Under the pieces are notes generated by a model, which worked only from the letters and a program-made list of their open reading frames with translations, ran no database searches and had not been told where the DNA came from. Position numbers and translations under genes: made by a program. Shown piece after piece: positions 21,901-32,300 of a stretch of DNA of 43,595 nt. Each line of letters opens with the position of its first letter. Within the stretch, counting starts at the first letter, position 1. The stretch lies in the IMG/VR virus record IMGVR_UViG_3300030406_005861, positions 958-44,552 of that record; one strand, 5' to 3'. This DNA is from a virus.

Positions 21901-23478
21901 TCCAACTAATAAATTATTATATACAATTGCAGTTGTAGAGTCAACTTTAAGAATATCATTTGTGCCAAGAGTCGCGTTCCTACTTATCTTAAAGGCATTA
22001 GAGTCATCATCGTCGATACCAATAGAGTAAGAACTTCCTCCATCTAATTTAAAATGGAGAAAAGGATCTCCATTGCCGTTGTCAGATTCTATTCTTAATT
22101 CTGACTCGCTTGACTCACTACTAACATGAAGAAGGCTTGCTGGATTATTTGTTCCTATTCCAACACGACCCTCTCCTAGAATCCTCATTGCTTCTGATAC
22201 AGAAGAACCATTCCAAGGACTAAAGATAATATCATAAGGAGTTGAGTTGCTAGACTGGGTAAATAACCTGAAATGACTAGCCCAAGCGGCTGCATTAAAC
22301 ATACCATCATGGTAAATTTTACCTGCCCAGTTCATATCGGTGCCACCAATTTGAACCTGCTGGTTTCTCCAAGAGATTTGTGGGTTTGTTCCTACTCCTA
22401 CCGCAAAGTCTGCTTTATAGCTGTTTGTATCAGGCTCAGATCCACCTTTAACTAATACTGTATTACCTGTATCAATAGTTAGAGTATTTTCAGAAGATGT
22501 AGCTCCTAATACTAAACCATAGCCGTTCAAATCATAAATATCTGGGTTATCTAGCGAGCTTGATGACCTAGTAAATCCAGCAGCGTAAAAATTGTTTCCT
22601 ACATTTGTATCTTGAATGAATCTAGGAGCAGTAATATTACCTTCTGTATCTAAAGCTCCTCCGTGATAGAGTCTAAAGTAAGCTCCCGTGCTAGATTCTG
22701 CTCTTAAGGTAACTCCATTAGTAGTAGAGCTATCGGTTCTAATATCTAATTTAGCTCCAGCAGAAGTATTGCCAATTGAAACATTACCAATAGAACTTAT
22801 TCTAAATACTTCCGCAGAACCCTGTCCATGTTCGTAAATAGTGAAATCACAATTAACACCATTTGCTACGGTTCTGAATGCGAAGCCCCTGTTTGGATAA
22901 GATCCATTCTTTAATCCTAAAAATATATTATCAGTATCACTATTAGCGAAACTACTTAAATTTCCATAAGTGCCTTGGTTTCCCTGTGATGCTATTGTGT
23001 ATTTACCAACTTGTAATAATCCATTTGCACTAGTTGTTCCTATACCAATGCTGTTTGTAGTGACCTCCCCCCTGTCTGTTACAGTTTGTAGAGTATCAGT
23101 ATCTAGATCACTAGCCCCTGTCATTACAGGGTTGCCATTAATGGTCATCGCCCCACTAAATGAAGCATCGCCGCTGACAATGAAGTTTTGTGCGTTTACT
23201 TTAACATCAGAGTCACTCTGGCCTAATTTTAAAGTTTTATTAGCTAAAGCTCTAATCGAGCCATTTTGCTCAAAAACAATATCTGTTTCTACAGATCCAT
23301 CTCCAATAAAGATATCACCACCTGCATCACCAATATTAATTGAACCAGTCCCTGCATTAGAAATGCTTATTTCCTCTTGTGTTTTATCATATGCGATAGA
23401 GGCAATAGAAGATTCTCCCGTTCTAAATTGAAGGGTATGCTTATTTATAAAAAAATTATCTCCTGTTACTGTCGGCAT
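15916..23478 (-). CDS. Giant tail-fibre protein with GIGTTSP repeats, 2520 aa
   Basis: Dozens of copies of a short unit of the form VGIGTTSPxxKLxVxG (e.g. NVGIGTTSPSKFSVRGG) alternate with variable 60-110 aa inserts, as in trimeric phage tail fibres where the unit marks a turn of the shaft. The extreme C-terminus (GQTVYAGGSAVAPVYSDGSY...WRYG) resembles the tip motif of many marine phage fibres. Domain order: short N-terminal module (1-130), repetitive shaft, a non-repetitive insert near 1570-1750 (lectin-like, with WWGPRFEPLEASTPTLKEIL), more shaft, tip. Likely the receptor-binding fibre. It starts 3 nt after the 23481 gene. Confidence 0.85.
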   Translation of the reverse strand: MPTVTGDNFFINKHTLQFRTGESSIASIAYDKTQEEISISNAGTGSINIGDAGGDIFIGDGSVETDIVFEQNGSIRALANKTLKLGQSDSDVKVNAQNFIVSGDASFSGAMTINGNPVMTGASDLDTDTLQTVTDRGEVTTNSIGIGTTSANGLLQVGKYTIASQGNQGTYGNLSSFANSDTDNIFLGLKNGSYPNRGFAFRTVANGVNCDFTIYEHGQGSAEVFRISSIGNVSIGNTSAGAKLDIRTDSSTTNGVTLRAESSTGAYFRLYHGGALDTEGNITAPRFIQDTNVGNNFYAAGFTRSSSSLDNPDIYDLNGYGLVLGATSSENTLTIDTGNTVLVKGGSEPDTNSYKADFAVGVGTNPQISWRNQQVQIGGTDMNWAGKIYHDGMFNAAAWASHFRLFTQSSNSTPYDIIFSPWNGSSVSEAMRILGEGRVGIGTNNPASLLHVSSESSESELRIESDNGNGDPFLHFKLDGGSSYSIGIDDDDSNAFKISRNATLGTNDILKVDSTTAIVYNNLLVGEADGTLDGSRLEVWTTNSQSPFSITNTTNSNRKVLDSAFNSNHPRFSIFNASATETIRLETNGDSFFNGGDVGIGTTSPTFGKLEIYKNGADTELCIHEDAGTHEARLHLRRGGSDWEIINNNHLTLEIEGSEIVRFRSDGKVGIGLSDPDQTLDVGGNIRIPNQGKIVFGSAGTTPSDYLQLYDVGAGNPLLKLVQDGAERFSIEGVNGNVYMQGNVGIGITNPATKLQIDNGGAGTVDSAYSLAIRGDGIDGIQIISDASNQGRIVFGDNSNNSIGRINYDHSDDSMSFRTNGSEKVYITSAGSVGIGSSNPSSKLEVQTSSVAGIVTGLLIHNNVATTSTAGNGVGIVMGRAGGVYSSKIANVWTNNNPSFLQTNIAFYTMHDSFAAGSETEKMRLTSQGRLGIGLTNPSQRLEVYTNTDVSAQIGRAHIGHVGFGDHAGFAHLDNATTSNYSLLQSSAGDTFINTPASRQIYFRKGNTTIGGFNGDSDFYVDTDTLYVDSSEGRVGIGVSDPDATLEVKGAGNSNATTSLHVRDSDDQKLFMVRNDGVVTVEHNYFYASASAGAYVQTDLRVRGSLSNDAGTLAIHGDVNFDSNTLYVDSTNNRVGVGLTAPSTPLHVKGNIRAEASSSTAFADFKSSQVYASSAYDIIVGSNNSLNFRTNDTRRMTILGGGNVGIGTTNPDELLRVVGGNICVTNGQYLIFDGAGSKNHKMRSYYDGSQGHVEIIVGGTDVIDLAADGNVGIGSTSPSAPLDIKAAVANNAPLLKLRNENNSNGASIQFIDQSTALQPANITYKHADGLSQGGGASFHFTGEADLTLVVGNSTNKGRMVVSSAGSASEADYGFYDDVNMGMSRITTDDLALITAGQQRLRIDPAGDVGIGITNPTSKLHVKGPINITRTANSDTSNIDMEGNFRFSAQNGYRTTFFNNGSERVRFDVNGHVGIGTTSPDTLLHLQASDPVLKVRDSSTTTNSATLWLQESDTYGVKINYQSNGGDKGRDYLTIDTLSAADGNNQAGNHDNAWGIDQDGYVMPHKGAVDGNLLKSYEWLLYGPQVSGSTPSFPRNGLETENARIYGHNPFGEPAILWYTPNQDSSDNDDGGWNSDTFIVDRGKSYRTSVWVKKETDTPADGNLYLGTNYVNNLNGTYNTNPYFLGGNTLNTFGETGQWYLFVGYIFDSGHTGTSNHPKGGIYDRNGRKLASANSFKFTDSGDPSDGLSSNFNTSRQRVYNYYDSNTGSKTYWWGPRFEPLEASTPTLKEILNTPTSDTGASFMGSVGVGINTHSQTNEVKLHVYKNANRATTIVQNNNHVARFEAYGTATAIDTTASNGVIIRNNGSNKVHFDAGGNVGIGADDPDTKLEVQTSVGAPMLHLRPNAASTAINPIILYRNQLEGSANYMLCQGVSTFFGTYEGGAPTDPSDMIKLQPNTSANPQLHIGDAGSSAATLNVGGNIKLLNNGTSYINGGNFGIGTTSPSKFSVRGGMSDFETTLTNNDDWQNSPISILERDNVGLNQSADKYSPNLNFHWGGRVSNSLWMGANGQLNWGSYSAAGIPSDDGTFNVGTININGNIVTQSSKFIGLGATLAAVEFGDGTVGNESADLSFVTNSDGEFTFYRGENKLIIGSTTNVVNGDFLVDTDTLYVDVSTDRVGIGVTNPSNTLDVAGGAEFNAETYIRAQSNAGLRIQTIDQGITSNDGIRLGLNATHAFLWNLENKPLALATNNQERLTILQGGDVGIGTTSPATKLDVNGDVTITNKLIHAGDTNTYLAFETDTFRMFAAGEEMIKFNSSKVTINEAAGNNDLQVKGNTIDNLVYVDGSADKVGINTNSPDMLLTVEGKMRSVSNMTLGSDETFGGTYGAIGIGTTNLTNGHHRIFAKPTDHMYFAASSNKGFRFRPNGGTSTASAGVTIASDGDVGIGTTSPASKLEVQGTIQTKVYSISSLPSASPAGQRAMVNNSYYTFGSAVLGQTVYAGGSAVAPVYSDGSYWRYG

Positions 23479-23480
23479 AT

Positions 23481-26141
23481 CTAAAGTCTAGAACCTCCAA
23501 TTCTTTTCACGTTATTAACTGTATTTACACCTATCTTGAAGATATATTCACCCACCTTTTTCAATGTATTTAATCTACTATCTCCAAGACCCCCTTGTTT
23601 TGTTATGGCTATTTTAAGGGGTTTTTCAAACCACCCAAATCTTGCGTTGCCGCTAATGCTGCAAAAGCCGACTCTTAAAGCTTTCGGAAACCAAGAATCA
23701 TTAACTATTGTGATAGTTTTACTCTTATATTCTGTTTTTGAATTGAATGGAGTGTCTCTATAGCTTCCTCTTGGCTGACCTGATACAGTGGGCTGATCAT
23801 AATCAAAACGGCCCTCTGAACCCCAGTTGACATCTTGTTCAGGGACATTAGCAAATTTACTAAATTTTCTATTAGAACTATAGAAATCAGAATCATAAAA
23901 ATTATCTCCATAAGCACACTGCTGATGATGTCTTGAACTTAAAAAATAAAACAATAAATGTGGACAATAAGTAAAGCTTGTTGCGTCATTATAAGTCGTT
24001 TCTGGTAGTTTTGCTTCTCCAGTAATTCTAACTGTTGATTTAGGTGGTATTTCAATTTCTTGAAAAGTTCCCTCTGGATCTGCATATCCTCCAGTTCTTC
24101 CTCCATAAACCCTATAAGCTCCTTCTTCTTCTTTGAAGCACTTTGCAACTCCTCCAGCAAAAATAAAATCGTTACCTAAAATATAATCTCTATCTTTTAC
24201 AAGCAAAGTCCCGTATGTTGAATCTCTGTATAAGTCTCTACCAGTCTCATAATAATAAGGGTCACTATTTACATCATCAGGCAGGTTTTTAAATTTTGTA
24301 TAAGATATTGATTTATCACTATCCTTATATGCTCTAACAGGATAGTATCTATAACAAACTTCACATTGAAACCAGTTAGCACCATTATATAAATATGGTC
24401 CATGCCAACCATTATAGTAATTTTGAAAATGAGTGGTCATAGAATTCCATATAGTAGGAGATCTAGAGTAATCATAATCATAACATTTAATCATTCTATT
24501 ATACCAATATCTGCCATTACGATAATACATGTATCTGTTTTCATTTGAACGGCGGCAGTTTAAATAAACAGTATTAAATATATTATTATCTATATTCCCA
24601 CTATAACCACCTCTATACATATTGGTTATAATCCAGTTCCTCCAAGTGGAGTAATACAAACTATCTGCTCTTACGTAGTAGGCATGAACATTCGCCATCC
24701 CATCAATTACTAGACCCTCAACACTGTGAGATAGTCTCCAGTAACCGTCATTGTAACCTCCTCTAAACCAGACCTGCTTACTAGAGCTACTGTTACCCAT
24801 GCCTAAAAACTGGACATCTTTAATTAAAAGTTTCCTATCATATCTGCTTTGACCATCTATTGTGGCGGTTGTAGTTCTGCTTCTAAAATAAATTGAGGGT
24901 TTATCTACAGAGTAATCTGCTCCTCTAATTGTTATTTTTCTATTAGCTTTGTAAAGAAAAGTTCCAGCAGCAGCAGCATGTGGTAAGGCAGGAGTGAAAG
25001 TTAAAGTATTGCCTGATTTGTTTGTTACTTTGTGTCTTTTATTGCAGTCTTGATAATAGGAATTACCTCCATAACCTCCAAAAAGGTTGGTCCATGTTTC
25101 ATCATCTGTCTTTACATGATCAACATAAAACTCATCTCCTACTGCATAATCACTAGCTTCATTTATTGTTATTGTAGTAGCATCTTTGGCAGCAGTAGAT
25201 ACAATTTGAGAAGCGACTCTTCTTACGGTAGATTTCCCATAATGATGACTACCCGCCCCTCCTATATAAACTTTTTCTCCAACTACATCGGTAGAAGTTA
25301 AGTTAGAAGTGAATTTAATTACATTTAAACTATTATTAATAGATAAAACTTCTTTTACACTCCTCTTACTGGAGGTTCCAAAAATTAGCTTTTGGCCCTC
25401 TCTAAAAACTCTAGAATCACTTACTTTAATTTGATCTGTTCTAGCAGCTACGATTGTCTCCTCTGGTCCTACTAAATTTCTAGGATAAATAGTATTTCCA
25501 TTTATATCGTGAATTATAAAACCCTCATCTAAATTATGTGAGCTTTCGTTGTGGTTTTGATTGCTGCTTTGCCAACTGCTTCTTGACTGATTAACTCCGT
25601 CTCCAGATAAAGGCCCAGTAGGATATGCGGTATTATTAACCCAATCTTCTCTGCTTTTTAAATCAGAATATCTAAAATGTATACTGCACCAATCTCCTGT
25701 TTGGAAGTTTGTAGAACTATCTACATTAAAAAAATCATCCCCTGCATCGCCTGAAGTCGAAAGTTTTGTTTCTTGCGTTGGAGAACTACCAGTTGCTAAA
25801 AAACTTGCTCCAGCATCTCCATAAACACTAAATTCATGATCGTCGCTATTATCCCCTTTTATAACCAAAGTGCTATCATCGACCATCTCATAAAGACCAT
25901 TTGCCCTTACATTCAAGTTCCCGTCCATTCTTAACTCTGTGACCATTCCTCCAGAGTGTCTTAAATGACCATAAATATTAGAATCACCAAAGCCATCGCT
26001 TATTGTGCCACTCACATTATAAACAACAGTATGACCATTAGATACAACAAAAGTGTCTCCATTAGTATCAGGAAAACCTCCTCCACCCCATGTAGCAGAG
26101 TCATTAAAATTGCCGTTTTGATATGAAATATAATCAGCCAT
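23481..26141 (-). CDS. Beta-helical tail protein, G8-like N-terminus, 886 aa
   Basis: NGNFNDSATWGGGGFPDTNG followed by TFVVSNGHTVVYN resembles the G8-type domain at the N-terminus of beta-helix proteins. The middle (about 400-700) is very Tyr/Arg/Asn rich with short strand repeats (e.g. YYRNGRYWYNRMIKCYDYDY), typical of a right-handed beta-helix tailspike. No catalytic motif was identified, so depolymerase activity is only possible. The start was moved to ATG 26141, placed 8 nt after an AGGAGG Shine-Dalgarno; the upstream in-frame codons overlap the 26134 gene. Confidence 0.8.
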   Translation of the reverse strand: MADYISYQNGNFNDSATWGGGGFPDTNGDTFVVSNGHTVVYNVSGTISDGFGDSNIYGHLRHSGGMVTELRMDGNLNVRANGLYEMVDDSTLVIKGDNSDDHEFSVYGDAGASFLATGSSPTQETKLSTSGDAGDDFFNVDSSTNFQTGDWCSIHFRYSDLKSREDWVNNTAYPTGPLSGDGVNQSRSSWQSSNQNHNESSHNLDEGFIIHDINGNTIYPRNLVGPEETIVAARTDQIKVSDSRVFREGQKLIFGTSSKRSVKEVLSINNSLNVIKFTSNLTSTDVVGEKVYIGGAGSHHYGKSTVRRVASQIVSTAAKDATTITINEASDYAVGDEFYVDHVKTDDETWTNLFGGYGGNSYYQDCNKRHKVTNKSGNTLTFTPALPHAAAAGTFLYKANRKITIRGADYSVDKPSIYFRSRTTTATIDGQSRYDRKLLIKDVQFLGMGNSSSSKQVWFRGGYNDGYWRLSHSVEGLVIDGMANVHAYYVRADSLYYSTWRNWIITNMYRGGYSGNIDNNIFNTVYLNCRRSNENRYMYYRNGRYWYNRMIKCYDYDYSRSPTIWNSMTTHFQNYYNGWHGPYLYNGANWFQCEVCYRYYPVRAYKDSDKSISYTKFKNLPDDVNSDPYYYETGRDLYRDSTYGTLLVKDRDYILGNDFIFAGGVAKCFKEEEGAYRVYGGRTGGYADPEGTFQEIEIPPKSTVRITGEAKLPETTYNDATSFTYCPHLLFYFLSSRHHQQCAYGDNFYDSDFYSSNRKFSKFANVPEQDVNWGSEGRFDYDQPTVSGQPRGSYRDTPFNSKTEYKSKTITIVNDSWFPKALRVGFCSISGNARFGWFEKPLKIAITKQGGLGDSRLNTLKKVGEYIFKIGVNTVNNVKRIGGSRL

Positions 26142-26331
26142 TAGCAAATTCCTCCTCTTCTACTGTTGGTGGTGCTGGTAGTGGACCTAAATCTGTTTGT
26201 ATCACCACACTTAGTAAAACCTCCTCTTCATTATTAGTGATGCTTTCAACCTCAAATAACTTTAACGCCTCTTCGTCTCCATAAAGAGAGGTCTCATCTG
26301 TATTTTTATTGTATTTAAAATAGACTCTCAT
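26134..26331 (-). CDS. Small acidic fibre-associated protein, 65 aa
   Basis: Acidic protein MRVYFKYNKNTDETSLYGDE onward, with PLPAPPTVEEEEFANG at the end. Its ATG overlaps the stop of the 2866-aa fibre (TAATG), and its TGA overlaps the start of the 886-aa protein, so the three are translated as one block. The GAGGAGG encoding EEE in its last codons is the Shine-Dalgarno for the next gene. Function unknown; may be a fibre assembly or connector protein. Confidence 0.7.
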   Translation of the reverse strand: MRVYFKYNKNTDETSLYGDEEALKLFEVESITNNEEEVLLSVVIQTDLGPLPAPPTVEEEEFANG

Positions 26332-29300
26332 TACATTTTCCTAATCATCGCCTTTATATTATACGATTCACCATCACCACTTTCCATAGCTTGTGCTATA
26401 ATAGTGCCTATATTCTGTTCTTTCATGGCTTGCCCATGACCCTGCTTGCTTGAGGTAACTATGTAATCACCAACTTTAATTGGTCCTGTTACAAGAACAG
26501 GCTCCGCTCCAAGCACTACAGGTGAATCAAAGTCTTTCTTACTAACACCAAAAACTAAAGTATCGTTTTCTTTATCACATGGCTTGAGTTCGCCATCTTC
26601 GTCCATTACAAGGACTGTGCCATCGGTATAGAATTTTAGTTTGCTAGAGGATGCATTCTCCTCCAAGTAAGCACCTCCTATATAAAAAGTGGATCTTGTT
26701 GTGCCACTTACATCGAGTTCATAACTTGGAGCGCTTCCTATACCTACATTACCTAATCCATCAATTATAAAAACGTCTGTTCCGTCTCCTTTTTCAACCA
26801 ATACAGGACGATCAGTTGAATTATATCCTGCCCTAACTCTTAAACCATTACTTTGACCCGCTGTCGTTGATCCATTTAGCCGCGCAGCAAAATAACCATT
26901 GTCTGCTTGAGTCATTAACTTGTCACCTGCGGGGTTAGTGACACCAATGCCTACGCTACCATTAGCGGCGATACGCATTCTTTCATTACTAGCTGTATTA
27001 AATTGAATAGTATCACCTGCACTGAATCCAAAATAAGTATTAGTATCACCATTGTGTCTAATATATTGATCAATTCCAACATCACCTGCGACATCAAGTT
27101 CATAAACAGGACTATCTGTTCCTATACCTACTTTACCATCTTTTGCAATATGAAATCTAACATTATTGCCGCTTGTATAAAAATTATGTTCACTATCTGC
27201 TGTTCCAGCACCATTACCAGCATTATATTTAATGTTTCTTATTGCGCTTGTTCCATTGCTGCCAATAATTATGGTTTGTGATGATGTGCTGATTAGCGGT
27301 CTAGCGTAATTACTACCCATGTTACCAAGAAGACCTCTGCCTACATCAGACATGTATATAGCACCATCTTGGTTGTCAGTCCCCGCCCAAGTAGCATCAC
27401 CCTTGACTATCATGGAACCTTCAGCATGAAACTTTGCTGATGGGTCAGTAGTTCCTACACCCACTCTACTACCATTACCATGATCTAAAATATTTAAAGC
27501 AAGGTTGTCATCAAGACTGCATGATGAAAGTGAAGTTGTATTATATCCTTCTTCTTTAAATATAAAACCTTCTATTTCAATATATTGAGTAAAGAATTTT
27601 GTTCCTGTAGGATCGAGGAAGAAGTCTGTTTTGGTAGCATCTCCATCTCTATTTTTATATTTTAAATCTATATGAATGTCGGTATCTTCTCCACCACCTT
27701 CAACAGTTATTGAAGGGAAGTTTGTGCCACCAGAGTTTTGAACAACAACACGAACAATTCTAAATACTTTTTCTGCCCCATCATATAATCTAATAGTGAA
27801 ACCTGCTGAGTCTCCGTTTCCATATTGGGTAACTGTCCCAATGTAACGTGTGGTCGAAGACATAGGAACCTTCATGTTCATTCTGTTTTTTGAGTCATTT
27901 CTTAATGACCCAGCAAGACCTGTGCTGCTTCCACCGTAAATATGGAGTTTTGATGTTGGGCTAGTTAAGCCTATACCTACATCTCTAGTGTCCTCCTCAA
28001 TATACATCGCCGCAGTAGGAGAACTTGCTACGCCTACATCAAACTGTAAGGCAGCGTCACTTCTTACTTTTGCTATACTGCTTTGATTTCTAAAGTAAAT
28101 GCTTCTATCAGTATTCCCCGCACTATCCAACCTCATATCACCACGAAGATCTAATTCTTCTTGTGGGTTAGTTGTTCCTATCCCGACATTACCACCATCT
28201 AAAATAACTAAAGCACTTGCATTATTACCTACAATAGTCCTATCAGTTCGGTAGATTATATTTGCGCTGTTTGCAGAGTTATTTAAAACATCTGCTTGGA
28301 CTCTTGATGTAGAGCTTGATTTAATTACTCCTGCTACTTCAAGAGTAGTATCTGGATCTGTTGTCCCTATTCCTACTTTTGAATCTGCTGTTATTCTCAT
28401 GACTTCAGTGTCAGGAGAGCTTCCACTTGTAGTAAATCTTACATAATCACCTGCTATCTTTAATGGGTGAGGAGACGAAGTATCTACATCAGCAGCTAAT
28501 ATTCTAGCTTCATTACCAACAGAAGGAGTTATAGTTATAGAATCGTTATTTGCTGGGTATCTAATTTTTAAAGCGCCATTCTCTATCCTCGCCGCAGTTC
28601 CTCCATCTCCAATAACATGAAGGGCTGATGCAGGATTAGAAACTCCGATACCAACTCTACCAGTCTCATCAAAGTAAATACAAGCAGACTCTAAAAGAGT
28701 GGCATTTGGTCTAAATTGCAACTTATCATCAGATCTTGCTTGCAACCAATATCTATTACCACCATCACTGAATCTTAAGTAAGCTCCATAAGAAGCATGT
28801 GATTGAACAGTTAAAGATGAATGATTGTCAGTGCTTCTTAAACGAGCGCCATTATCTCCTGCAAATACCGTGTCTAATACAAAAGATGGGCTGAAAGATC
28901 CAATACCAACTTTACCGTCTGTTGTGAGTGTTAAATCGTTACTATTACTGTAGTGACTTACATCTCCACCAGCCGAAGTATTATGACCAATATGCAACTT
29001 GTTGTCTTGTGCTGTAGTTGTTTGACCAAAAGCCCAGTTGCTATGAGTTCCAGCATTTACATTAGTTAATATAAATGCAGATCCATTGTTTCCTCCATTA
29101 TCTGAAACAACTTGTATACGAGAATCTGAACTTTCTGTTATTAAGTCAGCATAATCATCTGACACATAACCTGCAACAGCAGAACCTCTAACATGTAGAT
29201 TACCTGAAGGGGCTGTTATTCCTATACCTACTTTACCGCCCTCTTCAAGACGCATTAATTCTTCAGAACCATTAACATCAAATATGATATCACTGTTTGC

Positions 29301-32300
29301 ACTTACTTTTGTATCATCTTCAAACTTTATGTAAGAGCTTGAATAAGTTGATGCTTTGAATTTTTTATTATCTCCTATTTCTACGTTACCATCGGCTGCG
29401 ATACGCATAAACTCCGTATCAGTAGTCCCGTTATCTCCAAGAAATATGTATCCTCCGTTACTTGCGTTATCTCTATTGTAGAAATATAAATGTGTTCCTG
29501 CTTTACTTATTTCAGCAATTTGATTTGTGCCATCAGTATCTTGGAAAAAGAGTTTGGGGAGGCTTGATGCTAGAGTGATATTATTTGTTGTAGTCGCTCC
29601 ATTATCAGTAACTTGTTGTAAAGTAAGTGATCCTCCAGCATTAGCATCAACATAAGTTTTAATAGCTTTTGCAGAAGCTAGAGTATCGTCTGAAGTGCTT
29701 ACACTATTTAAATCTGTATCTAAAACACCAGCTTTTAAATTATCTGTTTCTAGATTTGATACAGTAACGCTATCAGCATCAACCTCACTAAGAAGAGCTA
29801 ATGAACCAAGACTTAATGCAGTGCGAACCTCACCAGCATCAAGCCCTGCAACTTTTGCTCCATTTACACGAAGGAAATCATTATTGCTTACTGTAGAATC
29901 AGCTTGTAAAACGTGATCTTCACTAGTTCCAACATTTTCCGTTGCCGCTGTCCCCAAACTGCTTGATAAAGCGAATCTCCCATCGAGATCTGTTGTGACA
30001 GTAACGGAATCATTTCGAGTCAAAGTCAATACGCCGTCACTCGTATTAAATGAAGCGGCGTTAACGAACGTGTTGGTGTCAGGTATTACTGTATTATCAA
30101 CGTAATCTTTAACTGCCGCTGATGTTGGTAACATGGTATCGGTATCATTTGATCCTATACCTTCAGCTTCAGTTACGATTGCATTTGCCTTGAAGATACC
30201 AAGACTTAAATTGCTAACAACTGTAACATCACCATCAATTGCGCTGAGAGTTGCTAATGAACCAAGACTTAATGCACTGCGAACTTCACTAGCATCAAGA
30301 CCTTCATACGTTGTGCCATCAACTCTTACGAAATCGTTGTCAGAGAGACCACCTGCTCCAACTTTGGTTACATCGCCAGCAGAAATACCGAAACTCAATG
30401 CCGATTGAGCGCCTATATCGCTAAGAACTTCAGCAGTAGAGCGACTCTCTAATCCATTAGCTGTAAATCTTGCATATTCGTCATCAGCAACTGATGAACT
30501 ATCAATCTTAACCGCATTTGTATCTGCAATGCCAAATGTCAAAGACGCTTGCGCTCCAATTGCACTAAGAACTTCACTTGCATCGAGTCCTTCTATTTTT
30601 GTTCCATCAACTCTTAAGAAATCATTATCAGAAATCGTCCCATTTGATTGAAGTAGGTTGCTGACACCAATGCCTACATTTTCAAGAGCCGCTGTTCCCA
30701 AACTGCTTGATAAAGCAAACCTCCCGTCGAGATCAGTTGTTACAGTAGCAGCATCATTACGGGTTAAAGTTAATACTCCATTACTAGTGTTAAAAGATGC
30801 TGCGTTAACGAAAGTGTTTGTATCAGGAATAACTGTATTGTCAACGTAATCTTTAACAGCCGCTGAAGTAGGAATTGTGTCATCGTTGTCATTATTTCCT
30901 ATGCCTTCTGATTCAATAACTAAGAAACTAGCTTTTAGATTATCTTTTTCTAAATTGCTTACAGTAACTGTATCGGCATCAACGGCACTTAAAGTTGCTA
31001 GCGAACCAAGACCAAGCGCACTACGAGCCTCACTCGCATCAAGTCCCTTAACTTTATTCGCATTAATTTGAAGAAAATCATTATTATTAAGAGTTTCATC
31101 AGCTTGTAAAACATCATTTGCACTAACACCAACTCCTAAGAGGGCCGCTGCTCCCAAGCCTAAAGCAGTGCGAGTTTCTCCTGCATCGAGTCCTTTTATA
31201 TGTGTTCCATCAACTCTTAAAAAATCCTCATCAGAAATCGTCCCATCTGATTGAAGTAGGTTGCTATTACCTATACCAACATTTTGAACAGCCGCTGTCC
31301 CCAAACCTAAAGCAGTGCGAGTTTCACCATCATTGAGTCCTTGAACCTTTGTCCCATCAATGCGAAGAAAGTCATTATCGCTGACTGTCGAGTCAACTTG
31401 CAAAACATTGTTTTCACTGATGCCAACATTTTGCGTTGCCGCTGTTCCCAAACTGCTTGATAAAGCGAACCTCCCATCGAGATCAGTTGTGACAGTAACG
31501 GAATCATTTCGAGTCAAAGTCAATACGCCGTCACTCGTATTAAATGAAGCGGCGTTAACAAACGTATTGGTGTCAGGAATTACCGTATTGTCAACGTAAT
31601 CTTTAACAGCCGCTGAAGTAGGAATTGTGTCATCGTTGTCATTATTTCCTATACCCTCAGATTCATTGACAATGCTAGAACCTATAAAATCTGCTACAGA
31701 TACTTGACCAGATAATAAATATCCAGTTGTAAGAAATGTAAGTTGCCCAAGATGACCTGTTCCTGCGGCATCTCCACTAACAACAAGTTTATGTGCTGGA
31801 CTGTTAGCGCCAATAGCAAAATTACCATTAGCTAAAAGAGTTAATTTTTCAGTGCCTCCAGCGTGGAAGTGCATTCCAGCAGCAGCGCCATCTGCTCCTA
31901 TTTGGAAATCACTTCCCCCCATTCTGTAGAACCTATCACTAGCAATTTTAATATTGCCGTCTACCTCTAGCTTTTCATCTGGATCTGCTACTGCTATACC
32001 AACATTACCATCACCTAAAATATCAAAAACTGGACCGCCTCCGTTTTTAACTTCAAAAATTTCTCTACTATCAGAGGTGCTAGCAGATTCAACTAACAAG
32101 GCATTTCCATTAGCTGTGGTTTTTATTATAGCTAATGCACCAACTCCTTCAGCGTAAGCACCTTGGACTTTTAAATGCTGTTGGTTTAAGGTGCTTGTTA
32201 CATCTAAATTTGCCTGTGGATTAATTGATCCTATTCCTACATTGTCACCATTAGAAGCATTTAAAACTAACTTACCATCATGCTGTAATGTTATTTCTGC

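Noticed and set aside
22970-23431. 153-aa plus-strand frame opposite the 2520-aa fibre gene
   Set aside because: Antisense shadow of the repetitive fibre; the repeated minus-strand codon pattern keeps the opposite frame open. Same for the frames at 20000, 30133, 32562 and 33160.
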